DNA of 64,000 nt from Bacteroidales bacterium (GCA_017550025.1 JAFYLU010000097.1:1-64000); one strand, 5' to 3'; positions 1 to 9,811 are shown, numbered from the stretch's first letter. Numbers and translations: made by a program. Notes: a model not told the origin generated them from the letters alone.

Positions 1-1170
1 ATACATCTGGAAGAGGTTACCGTATCTTGCAGCGATTACATCCTTTCCAAGGCGCTCGATAGCTGTCTTGAAATCAAGGAATACAGCAAGACCTGTGTTG
101 TTTACACCATAACCTGCATCGCAACGCTCCTTTGCTGCACGAGATGCAACGTCACGTGGAACGAGGTTACCGAATGCAGGGTAACGACGCTCGAGATAGT
201 AGTCGCGATCCTCTTCAGCAATGTCAGAAGCCTTCTTTGTACCTGCGCGGAGAGCCTTTACGTCTTCCATCTTCTTCGGTACCCAGATACGTCCGTCATT
301 ACGGAGTGACTCTGACATGAGGGTAAGCTTTGACTGCTGGTCGCCATGCACAGGAATACATGTAGGATGGATCTGCGCGAAGCAAGGGTTTGCGAAGAAT
401 GCGCCCTTCTTGTAGCACTGCCATGCTGCTGAACCGTTTGAGTTCATTGCATTGGTAGAGAGGAAGTAAGCATTACCGTAACCACCTGTTGCGATTACCA
501 CTGCGTGAGCTCCGAATCTCTCGATCTTGCCTGTCACGAGGTTTCTTGCGATGATACCCTTTGCCTCACCGTTGATGAGAACTACGTCGAGCATCTCATA
601 GCGTGGGTAGCTCTTTACTGTACCGGCTGCGATCTGACGGTTAAGGGCAGCATATGCACCGAGAAGGAGCTGCTGTCCGGTTTGACCGCGGGCATAGAAG
701 GTACGGCTAACCTGCGCACCTCCGAAAGAGCGGTTGGCGAGAAGTCCGCCATATTCCCTTGCAAAAGGAACACCCTGTGCAACGCACTGGTCAATGATAA
801 GGTTGCTGACCTCGGCAAGACGATATACGTTTGCCTCACGTGCACGATAGTCTCCTCCCTTGATTGTGTCATAGAAGAGACGATAGACAGAGTCGTTGTC
901 ATTCTGATAGTTCTTCGCAGCATTGATACCACCCTGTGCCGCGATAGAGTGAGCACGACGAGGTGAATCGCTGATGCAGAACACCTTTACATTGTAGCCA
1001 AGTTCACCGAGTGAAGCAGCTGCAGATGCTCCGCCGAGACCTGTTCCAACAACAATGACTTCGAGTTTTCTTTTGTTGCCAGGGCTGACAACACGGATCT
1101 GAGATTTGTGCTTTGTCCATTTCTCGGCCAAAGGACCCTCAGGAATCTTAGAAATAAGTTTTTCGGCCAT
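1..1170 (-). CDS. sdhA: succinate dehydrogenase/fumarate reductase flavoprotein subunit (3' part outside window)
   Basis: The reading frame is open from the ATG at 1170 to the window edge (390 codons), so the C-terminal part is missing. The product is the FAD subunit of the membrane-bound succinate:quinone oxidoreductase/fumarate reductase, the terminal step of anaerobic fumarate respiration in Bacteroidales. Visible are the dinucleotide-binding GTGLGG near residues 42-47, the HSIAAQGG motif whose His (about residue 74) carries covalent FAD in this family, and the HPTCIPVHG substrate-site region. The frdA and sdhA labels are both used for this protein. The gene immediately upstream is ruvB, not the cytochrome b subunit (sdhC/frdC) that usually precedes it, so the flavoprotein gene appears to open its own transcript. 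Confidence 0.95.
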   Translation of the reverse strand, partial: MAEKLISKIPEGPLAEKWTKHKSQIRVVSPGNKRKLEVIVVGTGLGGASAAASLGELGYNVKVFCISDSPRRAHSIAAQGGINAAKNYQNDNDSVYRLFYDTIKGGDYRAREANVYRLAEVSNLIIDQCVAQGVPFAREYGGLLANRSFGGAQVSRTFYARGQTGQQLLLGAYAALNRQIAAGTVKSYPRYEMLDVVLINGEAKGIIARNLVTGKIERFGAHAVVIATGGYGNAYFLSTNAMNSNGSAAWQCYKKGAFFANPCFAQIHPTCIPVHGDQQSKLTLMSESLRNDGRIWVPKKMEDVKALRAGTKKASDIAEEDRDYYLERRYPAFGNLVPRDVASRAAKERCDAGYGVNNTGLAVFLDFKTAIERLGKDVIAARYGNLFQMY

Positions 1171-1198
1171 TTTATAGTGTGTTAGTGAAATTTCGGCA

Positions 1199-1244
1199 CA
1201 AGTTTAATTAAAATCGGCCGATTTAGCAATTAAATCGGCCGATT
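1199..1244 (-). promoter_or_regulatory. sdhA promoter with two operator-like palindromes
   Basis: On the minus strand an ATTG (1227-1230) lies 20 bp before TAAACTTG (1199-1206, one mismatch to TAnnTTTG), 28 bp from the sdhA start. A perfect 14-bp palindrome AAATCGGCCGATTT (1211-1224) fills the spacer between the two boxes. A second copy, AATCGGCCGATT (1233-1244), lies just upstream of the -33 box. The centres are 21 bp apart, two helical turns, so a protein on both sites would sit on one face of the DNA and block polymerase. The binding protein is unknown. Alternatively these are two short hairpins behind ruvB. Confidence 0.55.
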
Positions 1245-1268
1245 ACCCATCATTAATGAGGGGGATAT

Positions 1269-2297
1269 TTAAAATAATGTAGGATCATCCATATTTATAT
1301 TGCCCTTTTCAAGGCCGAGATGCCTGTAGGCAAGCTCCGTTGCCTCTCTTCCGCGAGGAGTGCGCATGATGAATCCCTCCTTGATAAGGAAAGGCTCGTA
1401 TACCTCTTCAAGCGTGCCCTGGTCCTCCCCTACCGCCGTAGCGATAGTATTTGCTCCGACAGGACCTCCCTTGAACTTCGTTATGATGGTCTTGAGGATC
1501 TTGTTGTCTATAGCGTCCAGTCCCCTCTTGTCAATATTGAGAGCGTCGAGCGCGTATCTGGCGATTTCAAGGTCTATGCTGCCGTTTCCCATGACCTGGG
1601 CAAAGTCACGTACCCTTCGCAGCAGAGAGTTCGCAATACGGGGCGTTCCGCGGCTTCTGAGGGCTATTTCATAGGCTGCATCCTGCTCGATCTTTACCTT
1701 TAATATATTGGCGCTCCTTTTCACGATGCTGACCAGAGTCATGGTGTCATAATATTCCATGGCGCAGGTGATGCCGAAACGGGCACGCAGAGGCGACGTG
1801 AGAAGTCCGCTTCTGGTGGTCGCTCCAACAAGGGTGAACGGATTCAGGGAAATGCGTACGGAACGGGCTCCCGGCCCCTTGTCTATCATTATGTCTATGA
1901 CAAAATCCTCCATGGCGGAATAGAGATATTCCTCCACCACCGGAGAAAGCCTGTGAATCTCGTCTATGAAAAGTACGTCTCCCTCCTCGAGAGAGGTAAG
2001 CAGACCGGCAAGATCACCCGGCTTGTCAAGTATCGGGCCGGAAGTCACTTTCATATTGACTCCCAGCTCGTTGGCGATGATATGTGCAAGTGTCGTCTTT
2101 CCAAGGCCTGGAGGACCGTGGAAAAGTACATGATCGAGAGACTCCCCTCTCATCTTGGCCGCAGCCACGAATATCTTGAGATTGGAAACTATCTTGTCCT
2201 GTCCTGTGAAATCATGAAGGTCCTGCGGCCGGATTATTCCGTCGAAATCCTTATCTTTGCCTTCATTGATATTGTGCGGATCGAATTCAACTGCCAT
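1269..2297 (-). CDS. ruvB: Holliday junction branch migration ATPase RuvB
   Basis: RuvB is the hexameric AAA+ motor that, with RuvA, drives branch migration of Holliday junctions during recombinational repair. At 342 aa the protein is of normal family length. It has Walker A GPPGLGKT (61-68), Walker B DEIH (112-115), a sensor region with GATTRSGLL, and the C-terminal winged-helix segment with the family motif TPRGR. The ATG at 2297 is followed by a typical RuvB N-terminus. It is divergent from mfd, another repair gene, across a 288-bp AT-rich gap. A TATATTTG (minus strand, 2320-2327) is a possible -7 box but has no convincing -33 partner. Confidence 0.97.
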   Translation of the reverse strand: MAVEFDPHNINEGKDKDFDGIIRPQDLHDFTGQDKIVSNLKIFVAAAKMRGESLDHVLFHGPPGLGKTTLAHIIANELGVNMKVTSGPILDKPGDLAGLLTSLEEGDVLFIDEIHRLSPVVEEYLYSAMEDFVIDIMIDKGPGARSVRISLNPFTLVGATTRSGLLTSPLRARFGITCAMEYYDTMTLVSIVKRSANILKVKIEQDAAYEIALRSRGTPRIANSLLRRVRDFAQVMGNGSIDLEIARYALDALNIDKRGLDAIDNKILKTIITKFKGGPVGANTIATAVGEDQGTLEEVYEPFLIKEGFIMRTPRGREATELAYRHLGLEKGNINMDDPTLF

Positions 2298-2585
2298 GGC
2301 AACATCAAAATAATATTTACAAATATATGTAATTTATTTAAGTTTGTTGATGATTATTTGCCTGTTGATATGTTGATAACCGCTCTCACCTATTGTTATA
2401 CAATTATTTAGCACTGTGGTTACTTGTTGAAAACCATGCTGTGAAGTTCTTGGGAAAATGTTGATGAAAAATTTTGAGTTGAGCATGACGTGCCGTAATA
2501 TACGGAAAAACATCATATGCCAATTTAGTTTTCATTCGTTTTGAACAGGGTTTTTAACCGGTTATCAACAGTTTTTGGAGTATAA
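2298..2585. other. divergent ruvB/mfd intergenic region with TGTTGAT (DnaA-box-like) cluster
   Basis: This AT-rich 288-bp gap holds no gene. The heptamer TGTTGAT occurs at 2345, 2363, 2371 and 2459, again at 2587 in the first codons of mfd, and as its complement at 2564-2570. Three of these extend to TTATCAACA or its complement (2371-2379, 2562-2570, 2587-2595), one mismatch from the DnaA box TTATCCACA. The cluster could bind DnaA or another regulator of the two repair genes. I cannot tell an origin from a regulated promoter region. Confidence 0.4.
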
Positions 2586-5500
2586 ATGTTGATAAGTACC
2601 AGATCCGTAAACAAGCTTGCGGAAACATACCGTTCTTCTGCGGAAATATTCTGCAGCGGACTCTTTCTTTCGGCGCGATGGTTTGTCGTGTCGCAGCTCG
2701 ATCATGACGGGATGCAGCTGATTGTTCTGCCTGACAAGGAGTCGGCGGAATACTGTGCTGCAGATCTGTACAATCTGATAGAGGGAGACAAGGTCTTCTT
2801 CCTTCCGGATTCGGGAAAGAATCTTGAAAAAAGCAATTATAAGTCGACTCTGGGCGTTCAGAGGACTTCTGCGGTGGGCAAGATCCTTGAATACAAGGAG
2901 GGACAGCTTTTCATCGTAACCTATCCTTCAGCTCTCGAGGAGTGCATCCCGGATACAGGAAGGATCAGGGAGTCTCTGCTCAAGCTTGATGTCGGGGACG
3001 AGATAAGTCATGAAGAAATAGTGGAAAGGCTTTCAGGCAGTGGGTTTGCCAGGGTGGATTTTGTATCCGAGCCCGGTCAGTTTGCTGTAAGAGGTGCCCT
3101 TGTGGACATATTCTCATATTCATGCAATTATCCTTACCGAGTTTCCTTTTTCGGTGACGAGATTGAAGCCATAACCGTCTTTGACTGCAACTCCCAGCTT
3201 TCGAAGGAAAAGGTTCATTCCGCTGAAATATATCCAGACATAGTAGCTTCGGAGAATGACGGGGCGATGATCCAGATTGCGGATGTGCTTCCGGAGGATA
3301 CTCTGGTCTGGCTGGATTCTTCCGACATGTACAAAGGAAAATCATTCTTCCCTCATCTTGAGAGGTTTACGAGGATTTATATGGAGCTTCCGCTTTCGCG
3401 TCAGAACGAGGATTCCGTGAAATTCAGCATTACTCCGCAGCCTGTGTTCAACAAGAATTTCGAACTGCTTACTGAAGACATAAGGAAAAGGCTTGAGGAA
3501 GGGTACAGGGTAAGGATCTACGGAGAGAAGCAGTCGCAGCTTGACAGACTTCAGTCGATTCTTTCCCAGAACGGAGGACTCATGCCGGAATTTGTGGCAA
3601 AGAAGAACATCCATAACGGATTCATCGACCGTGAAAACAAGGTCTGCTGCTACAGTGACCATGAGATTTTCGACCGTTTCCACCGCGTCAGCATCAGAAG
3701 GACGGTGGAAAAGAGCGAGCAGCTTACAATAAACGACCTTACTTCGTTTGCCATAGGTGATTATATCGTCCACATAGACTACGGAGTGGGAGTCTTCGGA
3801 GGACTCGTGCGCATGAAGGATGACAAGGGCCGCATGCACGAAGTTGTGAAACTCATGTACCGCGACAATGATGTCGTGTTTGTTTCCGTGCATGCTCTTC
3901 ATAAGATATCTCGTTATAAATCAAAGGATTCCGAGCCTCCGAAGATACATAAGCTGGGATCGAAGGTGTGGCAGAATCTGAAGGCAAGCACCAAGTCGAA
4001 GGTAAAGGACATCGCGAAGGATCTTATCCAGCTTTATGCAAAGCGCAAGAGTGCCAGGGGATTTGCCTTTTCTGCCGATACATTCATGCAGCAGGAACTT
4101 GAATCATCTTTCATGTATGAGGATACTCCGGATCAGGAAAAGGCGGTTCAGGCGGTCAAGAGAGATATGGAAGACGACTGCCCTATGGACAGACTTGTCT
4201 GCGGTGATGTGGGATTCGGAAAGACAGAGGTGGCCATAAGGGCCGCTTTCAAGGCGGTGGCAGACAGCAAGCAGGTTGTGGTGCTTGTCCCGACTACCAT
4301 CCTTGCGCTCCAGCATTACAATACTTTCAGGAACCGTCTCAAGGATTTCCCGTGCAATATAGATTATGTCAGCAGATTGAGGACAGCAAAGGAGATTTCC
4401 GATATTCAGAAAAGACTGAAGGAAGGAAGACTTGACATTGTTATCGGTACCCATAAGCTTATTGGAAAGGGATTTGAATTCAAGGATCTGGGACTTCTTG
4501 TCATCGATGAGGAGCAGAAGTTCGGAGTCGGAGCCAAGGAGAAGCTCCGTCAGCTCAAGGCTTCGGTGGATACCCTTACCCTTACCGCGACTCCTATTCC
4601 GAGAACGCTTCAGTTTTCTCTGCTCGGTGCACGTGACCTTTCGATAATAAACACTCCTCCGCCTAACAGGATTCCTGTACAGACGGAAATAATGCTCTTC
4701 GATCATGACGAGATAAGGAAGATCATTGATTACGAGCTGCACAGGGGAGGACAGATATTCTTCATCCATAACAGGGTGGAGGAGCTGCAGTCCATACATG
4801 ATATCCTGCACAGGCTTGTGCCGGACATGAAGATATGTGTGGCTCATGGACAGATGGAAGCCAAGGCTCTTGAGAACAAGATTCTCGACTTCATGGCCGG
4901 AGACTATGACATGCTCCTCTGTACCACGATCATTGAGAACGGACTTGATGTGTCGAATGCCAATACGATAATAATCAATCAGGCCCAGAATATAGGCTTG
5001 AGTGACCTTCACCAGCTGCGCGGAAGAGTCGGAAGGTCCAACAGAAGGGCATTCTGTTATCTCATAGTACCTCCGCTCCTTTCCATAACTGAAGACGCCC
5101 GCAGAAGGCTCAAGGCTATTGAATCGTTTTCTGATCTCGGAAGCGGATTCAACATCGCAATGCAGGATCTTGATATCCGAGGTGCAGGAAACCTTCTTGG
5201 AGCGGAACAGAGCGGATTCATCACCGATATGGGATTCGAGACATATCAGAAAATCCTTGCCGAGGCAATGGAGGAACTCGGAATGGAGACCGGAATTTCC
5301 TCGAAGGGGGCTTCCGAAAACTATGTTTCCGACTGTACGATCGAGACTGACCAGCTTGCACTTATTCCTGACAGCTATATAGATATGACAGCTGAAAAGA
5401 TAAGGGTGTACAAGGAATTGGATTCCACCACTTCAGACAAGGAACTCGACAATATGAAGAAGAGGCTGGAAGACCGTTTCGGACCTATGCCGGACGAACT

Positions 5501-5771
5501 TTCAAGACTCTTTGATATAGTGAGGATCAGACAGTTGGGAGAAAAGATAGGATTTGAAAAGATAATAATAAAGAATGGTGTGCTTATAGCCTTCTTCATA
5601 TCCAATCCTCTTTCACAGTACTACAGGTCCGACAGGTTCTCGAAGGTTCTTGAGAGCGTCACTCTCAATCCGAACATATTCGAGCTGAAACAGAATGACA
5701 ACAGGTTGAGGATACTTTCAAGGAACATCGATACAATATCAAAGGCATATTCGGTTTTGAAGAAATTGTAG
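2586..5771 (+). CDS. mfd: transcription-repair coupling factor Mfd
   Basis: Mfd displaces RNA polymerase stalled at DNA lesions and recruits UvrA. The 1061-aa product has the expected order: UvrB-homology N-terminal modules, a CarD-like RNA polymerase interaction domain (around IGDYIVHIDYGVG), a RecG-type helicase core with Walker A GDVGFGKT, a DEEQ box and the HGQM segment, the IRGAGNLLG translocation-motif region, and the C-terminal TRCF domain. Its length is slightly below the E. coli enzyme (1148 aa). The ATG at 2586 follows an AT-rich leader, and the first codons form one of the TGTTGATAA repeats. Its stop codon lies only 36 bp before coaX, but coaX has its own promoter. Confidence 0.97.
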   Translation: MLISTRSVNKLAETYRSSAEIFCSGLFLSARWFVVSQLDHDGMQLIVLPDKESAEYCAADLYNLIEGDKVFFLPDSGKNLEKSNYKSTLGVQRTSAVGKILEYKEGQLFIVTYPSALEECIPDTGRIRESLLKLDVGDEISHEEIVERLSGSGFARVDFVSEPGQFAVRGALVDIFSYSCNYPYRVSFFGDEIEAITVFDCNSQLSKEKVHSAEIYPDIVASENDGAMIQIADVLPEDTLVWLDSSDMYKGKSFFPHLERFTRIYMELPLSRQNEDSVKFSITPQPVFNKNFELLTEDIRKRLEEGYRVRIYGEKQSQLDRLQSILSQNGGLMPEFVAKKNIHNGFIDRENKVCCYSDHEIFDRFHRVSIRRTVEKSEQLTINDLTSFAIGDYIVHIDYGVGVFGGLVRMKDDKGRMHEVVKLMYRDNDVVFVSVHALHKISRYKSKDSEPPKIHKLGSKVWQNLKASTKSKVKDIAKDLIQLYAKRKSARGFAFSADTFMQQELESSFMYEDTPDQEKAVQAVKRDMEDDCPMDRLVCGDVGFGKTEVAIRAAFKAVADSKQVVVLVPTTILALQHYNTFRNRLKDFPCNIDYVSRLRTAKEISDIQKRLKEGRLDIVIGTHKLIGKGFEFKDLGLLVIDEEQKFGVGAKEKLRQLKASVDTLTLTATPIPRTLQFSLLGARDLSIINTPPPNRIPVQTEIMLFDHDEIRKIIDYELHRGGQIFFIHNRVEELQSIHDILHRLVPDMKICVAHGQMEAKALENKILDFMAGDYDMLLCTTIIENGLDVSNANTIIINQAQNIGLSDLHQLRGRVGRSNRRAFCYLIVPPLLSITEDARRRLKAIESFSDLGSGFNIAMQDLDIRGAGNLLGAEQSGFITDMGFETYQKILAEAMEELGMETGISSKGASENYVSDCTIETDQLALIPDSYIDMTAEKIRVYKELDSTTSDKELDNMKKRLEDRFGPMPDELSRLFDIVRIRQLGEKIGFEKIIIKNGVLIAFFISNPLSQYYRSDRFSKVLESVTLNPNIFELKQNDNRLRILSRNIDTISKAYSVLKKL

Positions 5772-5786
5772 ACTTTTGTAGCTTTG
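5756..5786 (+). promoter_or_regulatory. coaX promoter
   Basis: TTTG (5756-5759), a 19-bp spacer and an exact TAGCTTTG (5779-5786) match the Bacteroidetes -33/-7 consensus. The -33 box lies inside the last codons of mfd. Transcription would start near 5792, about 15 nt before the coaX start codon. Confidence 0.65.
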
Positions 5787-5807
5787 TAGCTTTCAAACAT
5801 ATTTATA

Positions 5808-6521
5808 GTGGCTAATCTTATAATCGACATAGGAAATACGGCTCTCAAGGCAGCCTGGGCTGACGGCATGACTCTCGGAAAGACATTCAGATATCAGGGA
5901 GAGCGCAAACTGGACTTTATCTTCAGGATGATCAGAAAGTCGAGGCCTGAAAAGATCATATTGAGCAGCGTGAAGACCTTCTCATATAATGCGGTGCAGA
6001 AGCTCCGGACTGAATGCGATACCCTTATAGTCGCTGATGAGATACTGATGGAAAAATACGGCATACCTTCGTATCTTACCACGGACAGAGCTGCATCCGT
6101 TGTCATATCAAGGTATCTTTTCAAGGGAAGGAAATGTTCCATATTTGATTTTGGTACAAGCCTGACTGTGGATTTTCTTGATGAGGAAGGAAATCATGTG
6201 GGAGGAAATGTATCTCCCGGATGCCGTACCAGATTCAAGGCACTCCACAGGTATTCGAAGCCTTTTCCGCTTCTTGATGCTCCCGGATCAATACAGGATG
6301 CAGGCACGGATATTGCAAGTTCACTCACTTCCGGGGTTATCACAGGCATGATGTTTGAAATAGATGGATATATATCCCGTTATCCTGAAAATATCAATGT
6401 TTTTACGGGTGGTGATGCAATTTATTTTGCAAAACGGATGAAAAACTCCATCTTTGTCGTTTGTAACCTTGTTTTGATGGGGTTGGCTTTAATAGCTGTT
6501 GAATATGATAAGAAAGATTGA
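5808..6521 (+). CDS. coaX: type III pantothenate kinase
   Basis: CoaX phosphorylates pantothenate, the first step of coenzyme A synthesis. The 237-aa protein has the ASKHA-fold phosphate-1 motif DIGNTALKAAW at the N-terminus and the DFGTSLTVDFLD and GGNVSPG segments typical of type III enzymes. The start is GTG at 5808; the preceding in-frame sequence is AT-rich leader. The 3' end overlaps the next gene by 17 bp, so the two are translationally coupled. It heads an operon of envelope proteins whose order (coaX, outer-membrane protein, TPR protein, lptC, PpiD-like) I recall from Bacteroides genomes. Confidence 0.93.
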   Translation: MANLIIDIGNTALKAAWADGMTLGKTFRYQGERKLDFIFRMIRKSRPEKIILSSVKTFSYNAVQKLRTECDTLIVADEILMEKYGIPSYLTTDRAASVVISRYLFKGRKCSIFDFGTSLTVDFLDEEGNHVGGNVSPGCRTRFKALHRYSKPFPLLDAPGSIQDAGTDIASSLTSGVITGMMFEIDGYISRYPENINVFTGGDAIYFAKRMKNSIFVVCNLVLMGLALIAVEYDKKD

Positions 6522-7818
6522 AAAAGTAATTATACTGGCAGTGTTTCTCGTCATAAGTATCTGCGTGTCTGCGCAGGATGGTACTTATGGCGCCTATTCT
6601 CCGTATTCCATATTCGGAATCGGAGACATATCCAAGGAGGGAACTGCTTATAATAAGAGCATGGGAGGAACAGGTATTGCCGGCAGGAACAAGAGATTCA
6701 TAAACTATCTCAACCCTGCTGCACTAACTGCAAGAGACTCGCTTTCGTTCATGGCTGATTTCGGACTTGTGCAGAATAATACATTATTCCGTCAGAATGA
6801 CCTGAAGTCTGGACATAATACCTTTAATATCTACGATTTCATATTGTCTTTCCCTATCTACAGGTCTTCTGCATTCATGGTGGGAATCACTCCGTACAGT
6901 GATGTCGGATATGACTTCTCTTCAGTAGAGACTGATCCTGAAATCATAGGTGATACAGGCAATATTGAATATGATTCTTTCGGTACAGGAAGCGTATATC
7001 AGGCTTTTGTCGGTGCCGGAGTCACTTTCTGGAAGAAACTTTCCCTTGGAGCCGAGATGATTTATTATTTCGGTAATCTGGACAAGGTTACCAATATGGA
7101 TTATGCGAATTCTTCATACAGGTCGCTCAACAGCGGTAGCGAGCTTACAGTGAGAGGCCTTACGGGAAAATTCGGTCTCCAGTATGAGCAGAAGCTTGGA
7201 GGGGATGTTTCCATGGTTGTCGGAGCCACATACAAGCTCGGCAGCAACATGAAGGGCTATGCCACAAATTACAGATATGCTACACAGTCCAGTGTGGTTG
7301 ACACGCTTAAGCATAATGTAGATACTCTTTCTGCTTCCGGATTGAAGTTCGGCGATGAGATCGGAATCGGAATTTCCGTAAGGGGAGGAGACAAATGGAA
7401 TGCGGAGTTCAACTATGTGAGGTCGGACTGGAGAAATTCAGGACTGGACAAGGCGGCAGGATTTGCAGTCAGCGGAAAGTCGGTGTTCTCTACTACAGTA
7501 TCCCAGTCTTTCAGAGCGGGATTCGAGTATGTGCCTAACAGGAACGACATCCGATATTATATGAGGAGATGTACCTACAGGGTGGGAGCCTACTATGACA
7601 GGGCTTATTACAAGCTTGACGGAAATAATGTGAATTCGGTGGGTGTTACATTCGGACTTACCTTGCCGATATACAGGTATTACAATGGAATAACCCTTGG
7701 TGTGGATATAGGACAGAGAGCGAGCAGAAGAAACGACATGATCCGTGAGAGATATGCCATGTTCGTGATAGGCTTCAATATTCATGACATATGGTTCCAG
7801 AAGGTACAGTATCATTAA
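6505..7818 (+). CDS. outer-membrane beta-barrel protein of unknown function
   Basis: This 437-aa protein has a signal peptide (hydrophobic segment ending CVSAQ) followed by GAYSPYSIFGIGDI and a long alternating-residue region typical of an outer-membrane barrel. The ATG at 6505 is chosen over an upstream TTG because it gives a clean signal peptide; it lies within the last codons of coaX (17-bp overlap). The early segment SMGGTGIA resembles the start of FadL/OmpP1-like Bacteroidetes barrels. The following genes encode a secreted TPR protein and LptC, which places it in the cell envelope. The substrate, if any, is not evident. Confidence 0.8.
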   Translation: MIRKIEKVIILAVFLVISICVSAQDGTYGAYSPYSIFGIGDISKEGTAYNKSMGGTGIAGRNKRFINYLNPAALTARDSLSFMADFGLVQNNTLFRQNDLKSGHNTFNIYDFILSFPIYRSSAFMVGITPYSDVGYDFSSVETDPEIIGDTGNIEYDSFGTGSVYQAFVGAGVTFWKKLSLGAEMIYYFGNLDKVTNMDYANSSYRSLNSGSELTVRGLTGKFGLQYEQKLGGDVSMVVGATYKLGSNMKGYATNYRYATQSSVVDTLKHNVDTLSASGLKFGDEIGIGISVRGGDKWNAEFNYVRSDWRNSGLDKAAGFAVSGKSVFSTTVSQSFRAGFEYVPNRNDIRYYMRRCTYRVGAYYDRAYYKLDGNNVNSVGVTFGLTLPIYRYYNGITLGVDIGQRASRRNDMIRERYAMFVIGFNIHDIWFQKVQYH

Positions 7819-7849
7819 AAGACAATAATTTAAATCACAAAATAGCGCT

Positions 7850-9178
7850 ATGAAAAGAATTGTACTGTTGATTTCAGTTGCAGCAATGGCATTATTTGCC
7901 AGCAGCACAGTTTCTGCTCAGGGTAAGTTCGGCCCTGACAGTGCGGAGTGTATCAAGTATCTGTCTTATTATACTGAGTATTATAAGCAGAAGAACTATG
8001 ATTCAGCTCTTCCTAACTGGAGAAAGGCTTACAGCCTCTGCCCTCCTACAGCAAGATATTCAATGCTTTCAGACGGAACGACACTTATCCGTAACCTCAT
8101 TACAAAGAATGCAAAGAATGCAGTGTACAGAGCAAAGCTTGTTGACTCTCTCATGACAATCTATGATCAGAGAGTTCAGTACTGGCCAAAGTATAAGGTC
8201 AGCTCTCTCAATAACAAGGCTCTCGACATGTATAACTATATGAAGAATGATCCTGAGAAGCTTTTCGCAGGTCTTAACGATGTTGTTGCGCAGACAAAGG
8301 AGAATACAAGAGCAAACATCTTCCTTTTCCAGCTTAATACAGCCATCGACCTCTTCCATGAGGGTACTGTGGATGCGGAAAGAGTGATCGGAATCTATGA
8401 GGATGCTATCAAGTATCTCGGAATGATGAATCCGAAGAATGACACAGAGAAGAGAAGCATCGACAAGACAATCGAGGATGTGGAGAGTCTTTTCATCACA
8501 AGTCATGTTGCAAGCTGTGATAATCTTGTAGCTCTCTTTGGACCAAGATATGAGGCTGATTCTCAAAACCTTGATCTTGCAAAGACTGTTGTAAGAATGA
8601 TGAGCATCACTGAAGGATGTACAGATAACGACCTTTTCCTCAATGCTGTGACAACAGTTTACAATCTTGAGCCATCACACACTTCTGCTTACTATCTCTA
8701 TAAGCTTTATGCTGGAAGAGGTGATGTAGACAACGCGGTTAAGTATATGGAAGAGGCTGTTGCAGCAGAAGAGTCTGATGCAGTCACTGACGGAGGTTAC
8801 TATTATGAGCTTGCGGCATTCTGCTTCAAGAGCGGCAAGAGCGCGCAGGCATATTCTGCAGCGCAGAAGGCTCTCGAGCTTGATCCTTCTATCGCAGGTA
8901 AGGCATATATGCTCATGGGTACTATCTGGGGCAGCATCGTATGTCCTGGTAACGACATCGAGCAGAGAGCCAAGTATTGGGTGGCTGTTGACTTCATGAA
9001 CAAGGCCAAGGCTGCTGACGAGGCACTTGCAGAAGATGCAAACGGTCTTATCAGACAGTATTCGGCATACTATCCGCAGACAGCCGAGGCATTCATGTAT
9101 GACTTTACAAATGGTCAGTCATATACAGTTTCATGCGGCGGAATGAGAGCTACAACAACTGTAAGGACACAGAACTAA
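7850..9178 (+). CDS. secreted tetratricopeptide repeat protein
   Basis: The 442-aa product has a signal peptide (MKRIVLLISVAAMALFASS, cleavage after SAQ) and TPR-like helical repeats, clearest at about residues 265-345 (HTSAYYLYKLYAGRGDVDNA, then ELAAFCFKSGKSAQAYSAA). It is expected in the periplasm or facing it, probably as a protein-protein scaffold. The gene lies 31 bp after the barrel gene and directly abuts lptC: its TAA is immediately followed by the lptC ATG. Codon use is strongly biased to AGA, ACA and AAG, like the PpiD-like gene downstream, suggesting high expression. Confidence 0.8.
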   Translation: MKRIVLLISVAAMALFASSTVSAQGKFGPDSAECIKYLSYYTEYYKQKNYDSALPNWRKAYSLCPPTARYSMLSDGTTLIRNLITKNAKNAVYRAKLVDSLMTIYDQRVQYWPKYKVSSLNNKALDMYNYMKNDPEKLFAGLNDVVAQTKENTRANIFLFQLNTAIDLFHEGTVDAERVIGIYEDAIKYLGMMNPKNDTEKRSIDKTIEDVESLFITSHVASCDNLVALFGPRYEADSQNLDLAKTVVRMMSITEGCTDNDLFLNAVTTVYNLEPSHTSAYYLYKLYAGRGDVDNAVKYMEEAVAAEESDAVTDGGYYYELAAFCFKSGKSAQAYSAAQKALELDPSIAGKAYMLMGTIWGSIVCPGNDIEQRAKYWVAVDFMNKAKAADEALAEDANGLIRQYSAYYPQTAEAFMYDFTNGQSYTVSCGGMRATTTVRTQN

Positions 9179-9811
9179 ATGATATTGAAGAATATCATAA
9201 ATATAATGAAGATGACGGCAACCGCAACTGCGGTTGCTTTCATCGTTTATTCTTGTAAAGGAAAGTTGGGTGAAGCCGAATCCCTTGACCTTAAGGAAAC
9301 TCCTGTGCAGATAGTAGATGATATGTTCATCATTCAGACAGAAAACGGCATCGTCAAGATGAGGGCTGAAGCTCCGCGCATGGAGAAGTATGAAAGGGAC
9401 AGTCTTGATTATGAGCTCTTTCCTGAAGGATTCTTTGTATTTGGATTTGACGAGAGCGGAAAGCTTGAGACAGAGATTGTGGCTGATAATGCCAGGCATC
9501 TCAAATATGAAGACGGAAGAGAAAGCTGGGAGGCCTTCGGTAATGTTGTCGTGAAGAATCTCATCAACCAGGAGGTGATGGAGACGGATACGCTTTATTG
9601 GGATCAGAAGAATGAAAGAATCTATACTCACTGTTATGTGAGGATGTATTCGCCTGATGGATTCATGCAGGGATATGGCATGGAGTCGGATCAGAGGGCA
9701 CGCAGCAGCATTCTGTATAATAACTTCAATAATTACGCTATCATTGTCAAGGACAGCACTCAGGTTTTGATTGATTCTGTCAATTTTATAGGTCCATTTC
9801 CAAAAAAATAG
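9179..9811 (+). CDS. lptC: LPS export protein LptC
   Basis: LptC is the inner-membrane-anchored periplasmic part of the LptBFGC transporter that hands LPS to LptA. The 210-aa protein has an N-terminal hydrophobic segment ending in a lipobox-like VYSC, then the LptC/OstA-type beta-jellyroll: ETPVQIVDDMFIIQTENG early, DNARHLKYEDGRESWEAFGNVVVKN in the middle (the usual A.G.V pattern), and METDTLYWDQKNERIYTH. It starts at the base after the stop of the TPR gene. lptE lies 49 kb away in this window. Bacteroides usually has a CBS-domain transporter gene between lptC and the PpiD-like gene; it is absent here. Confidence 0.85.
   Translation: MILKNIINIMKMTATATAVAFIVYSCKGKLGEAESLDLKETPVQIVDDMFIIQTENGIVKMRAEAPRMEKYERDSLDYELFPEGFFVFGFDESGKLETEIVADNARHLKYEDGRESWEAFGNVVVKNLINQEVMETDTLYWDQKNERIYTHCYVRMYSPDGFMQGYGMESDQRARSSILYNNFNNYAIIVKDSTQVLIDSVNFIGPFPKK

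Noticed and set aside
4104..5012. Long minus-strand open frame (302 codons) opposite mfd
   Set aside because: It is fully antisense to conserved helicase motifs of mfd and has no recognisable family or start context.
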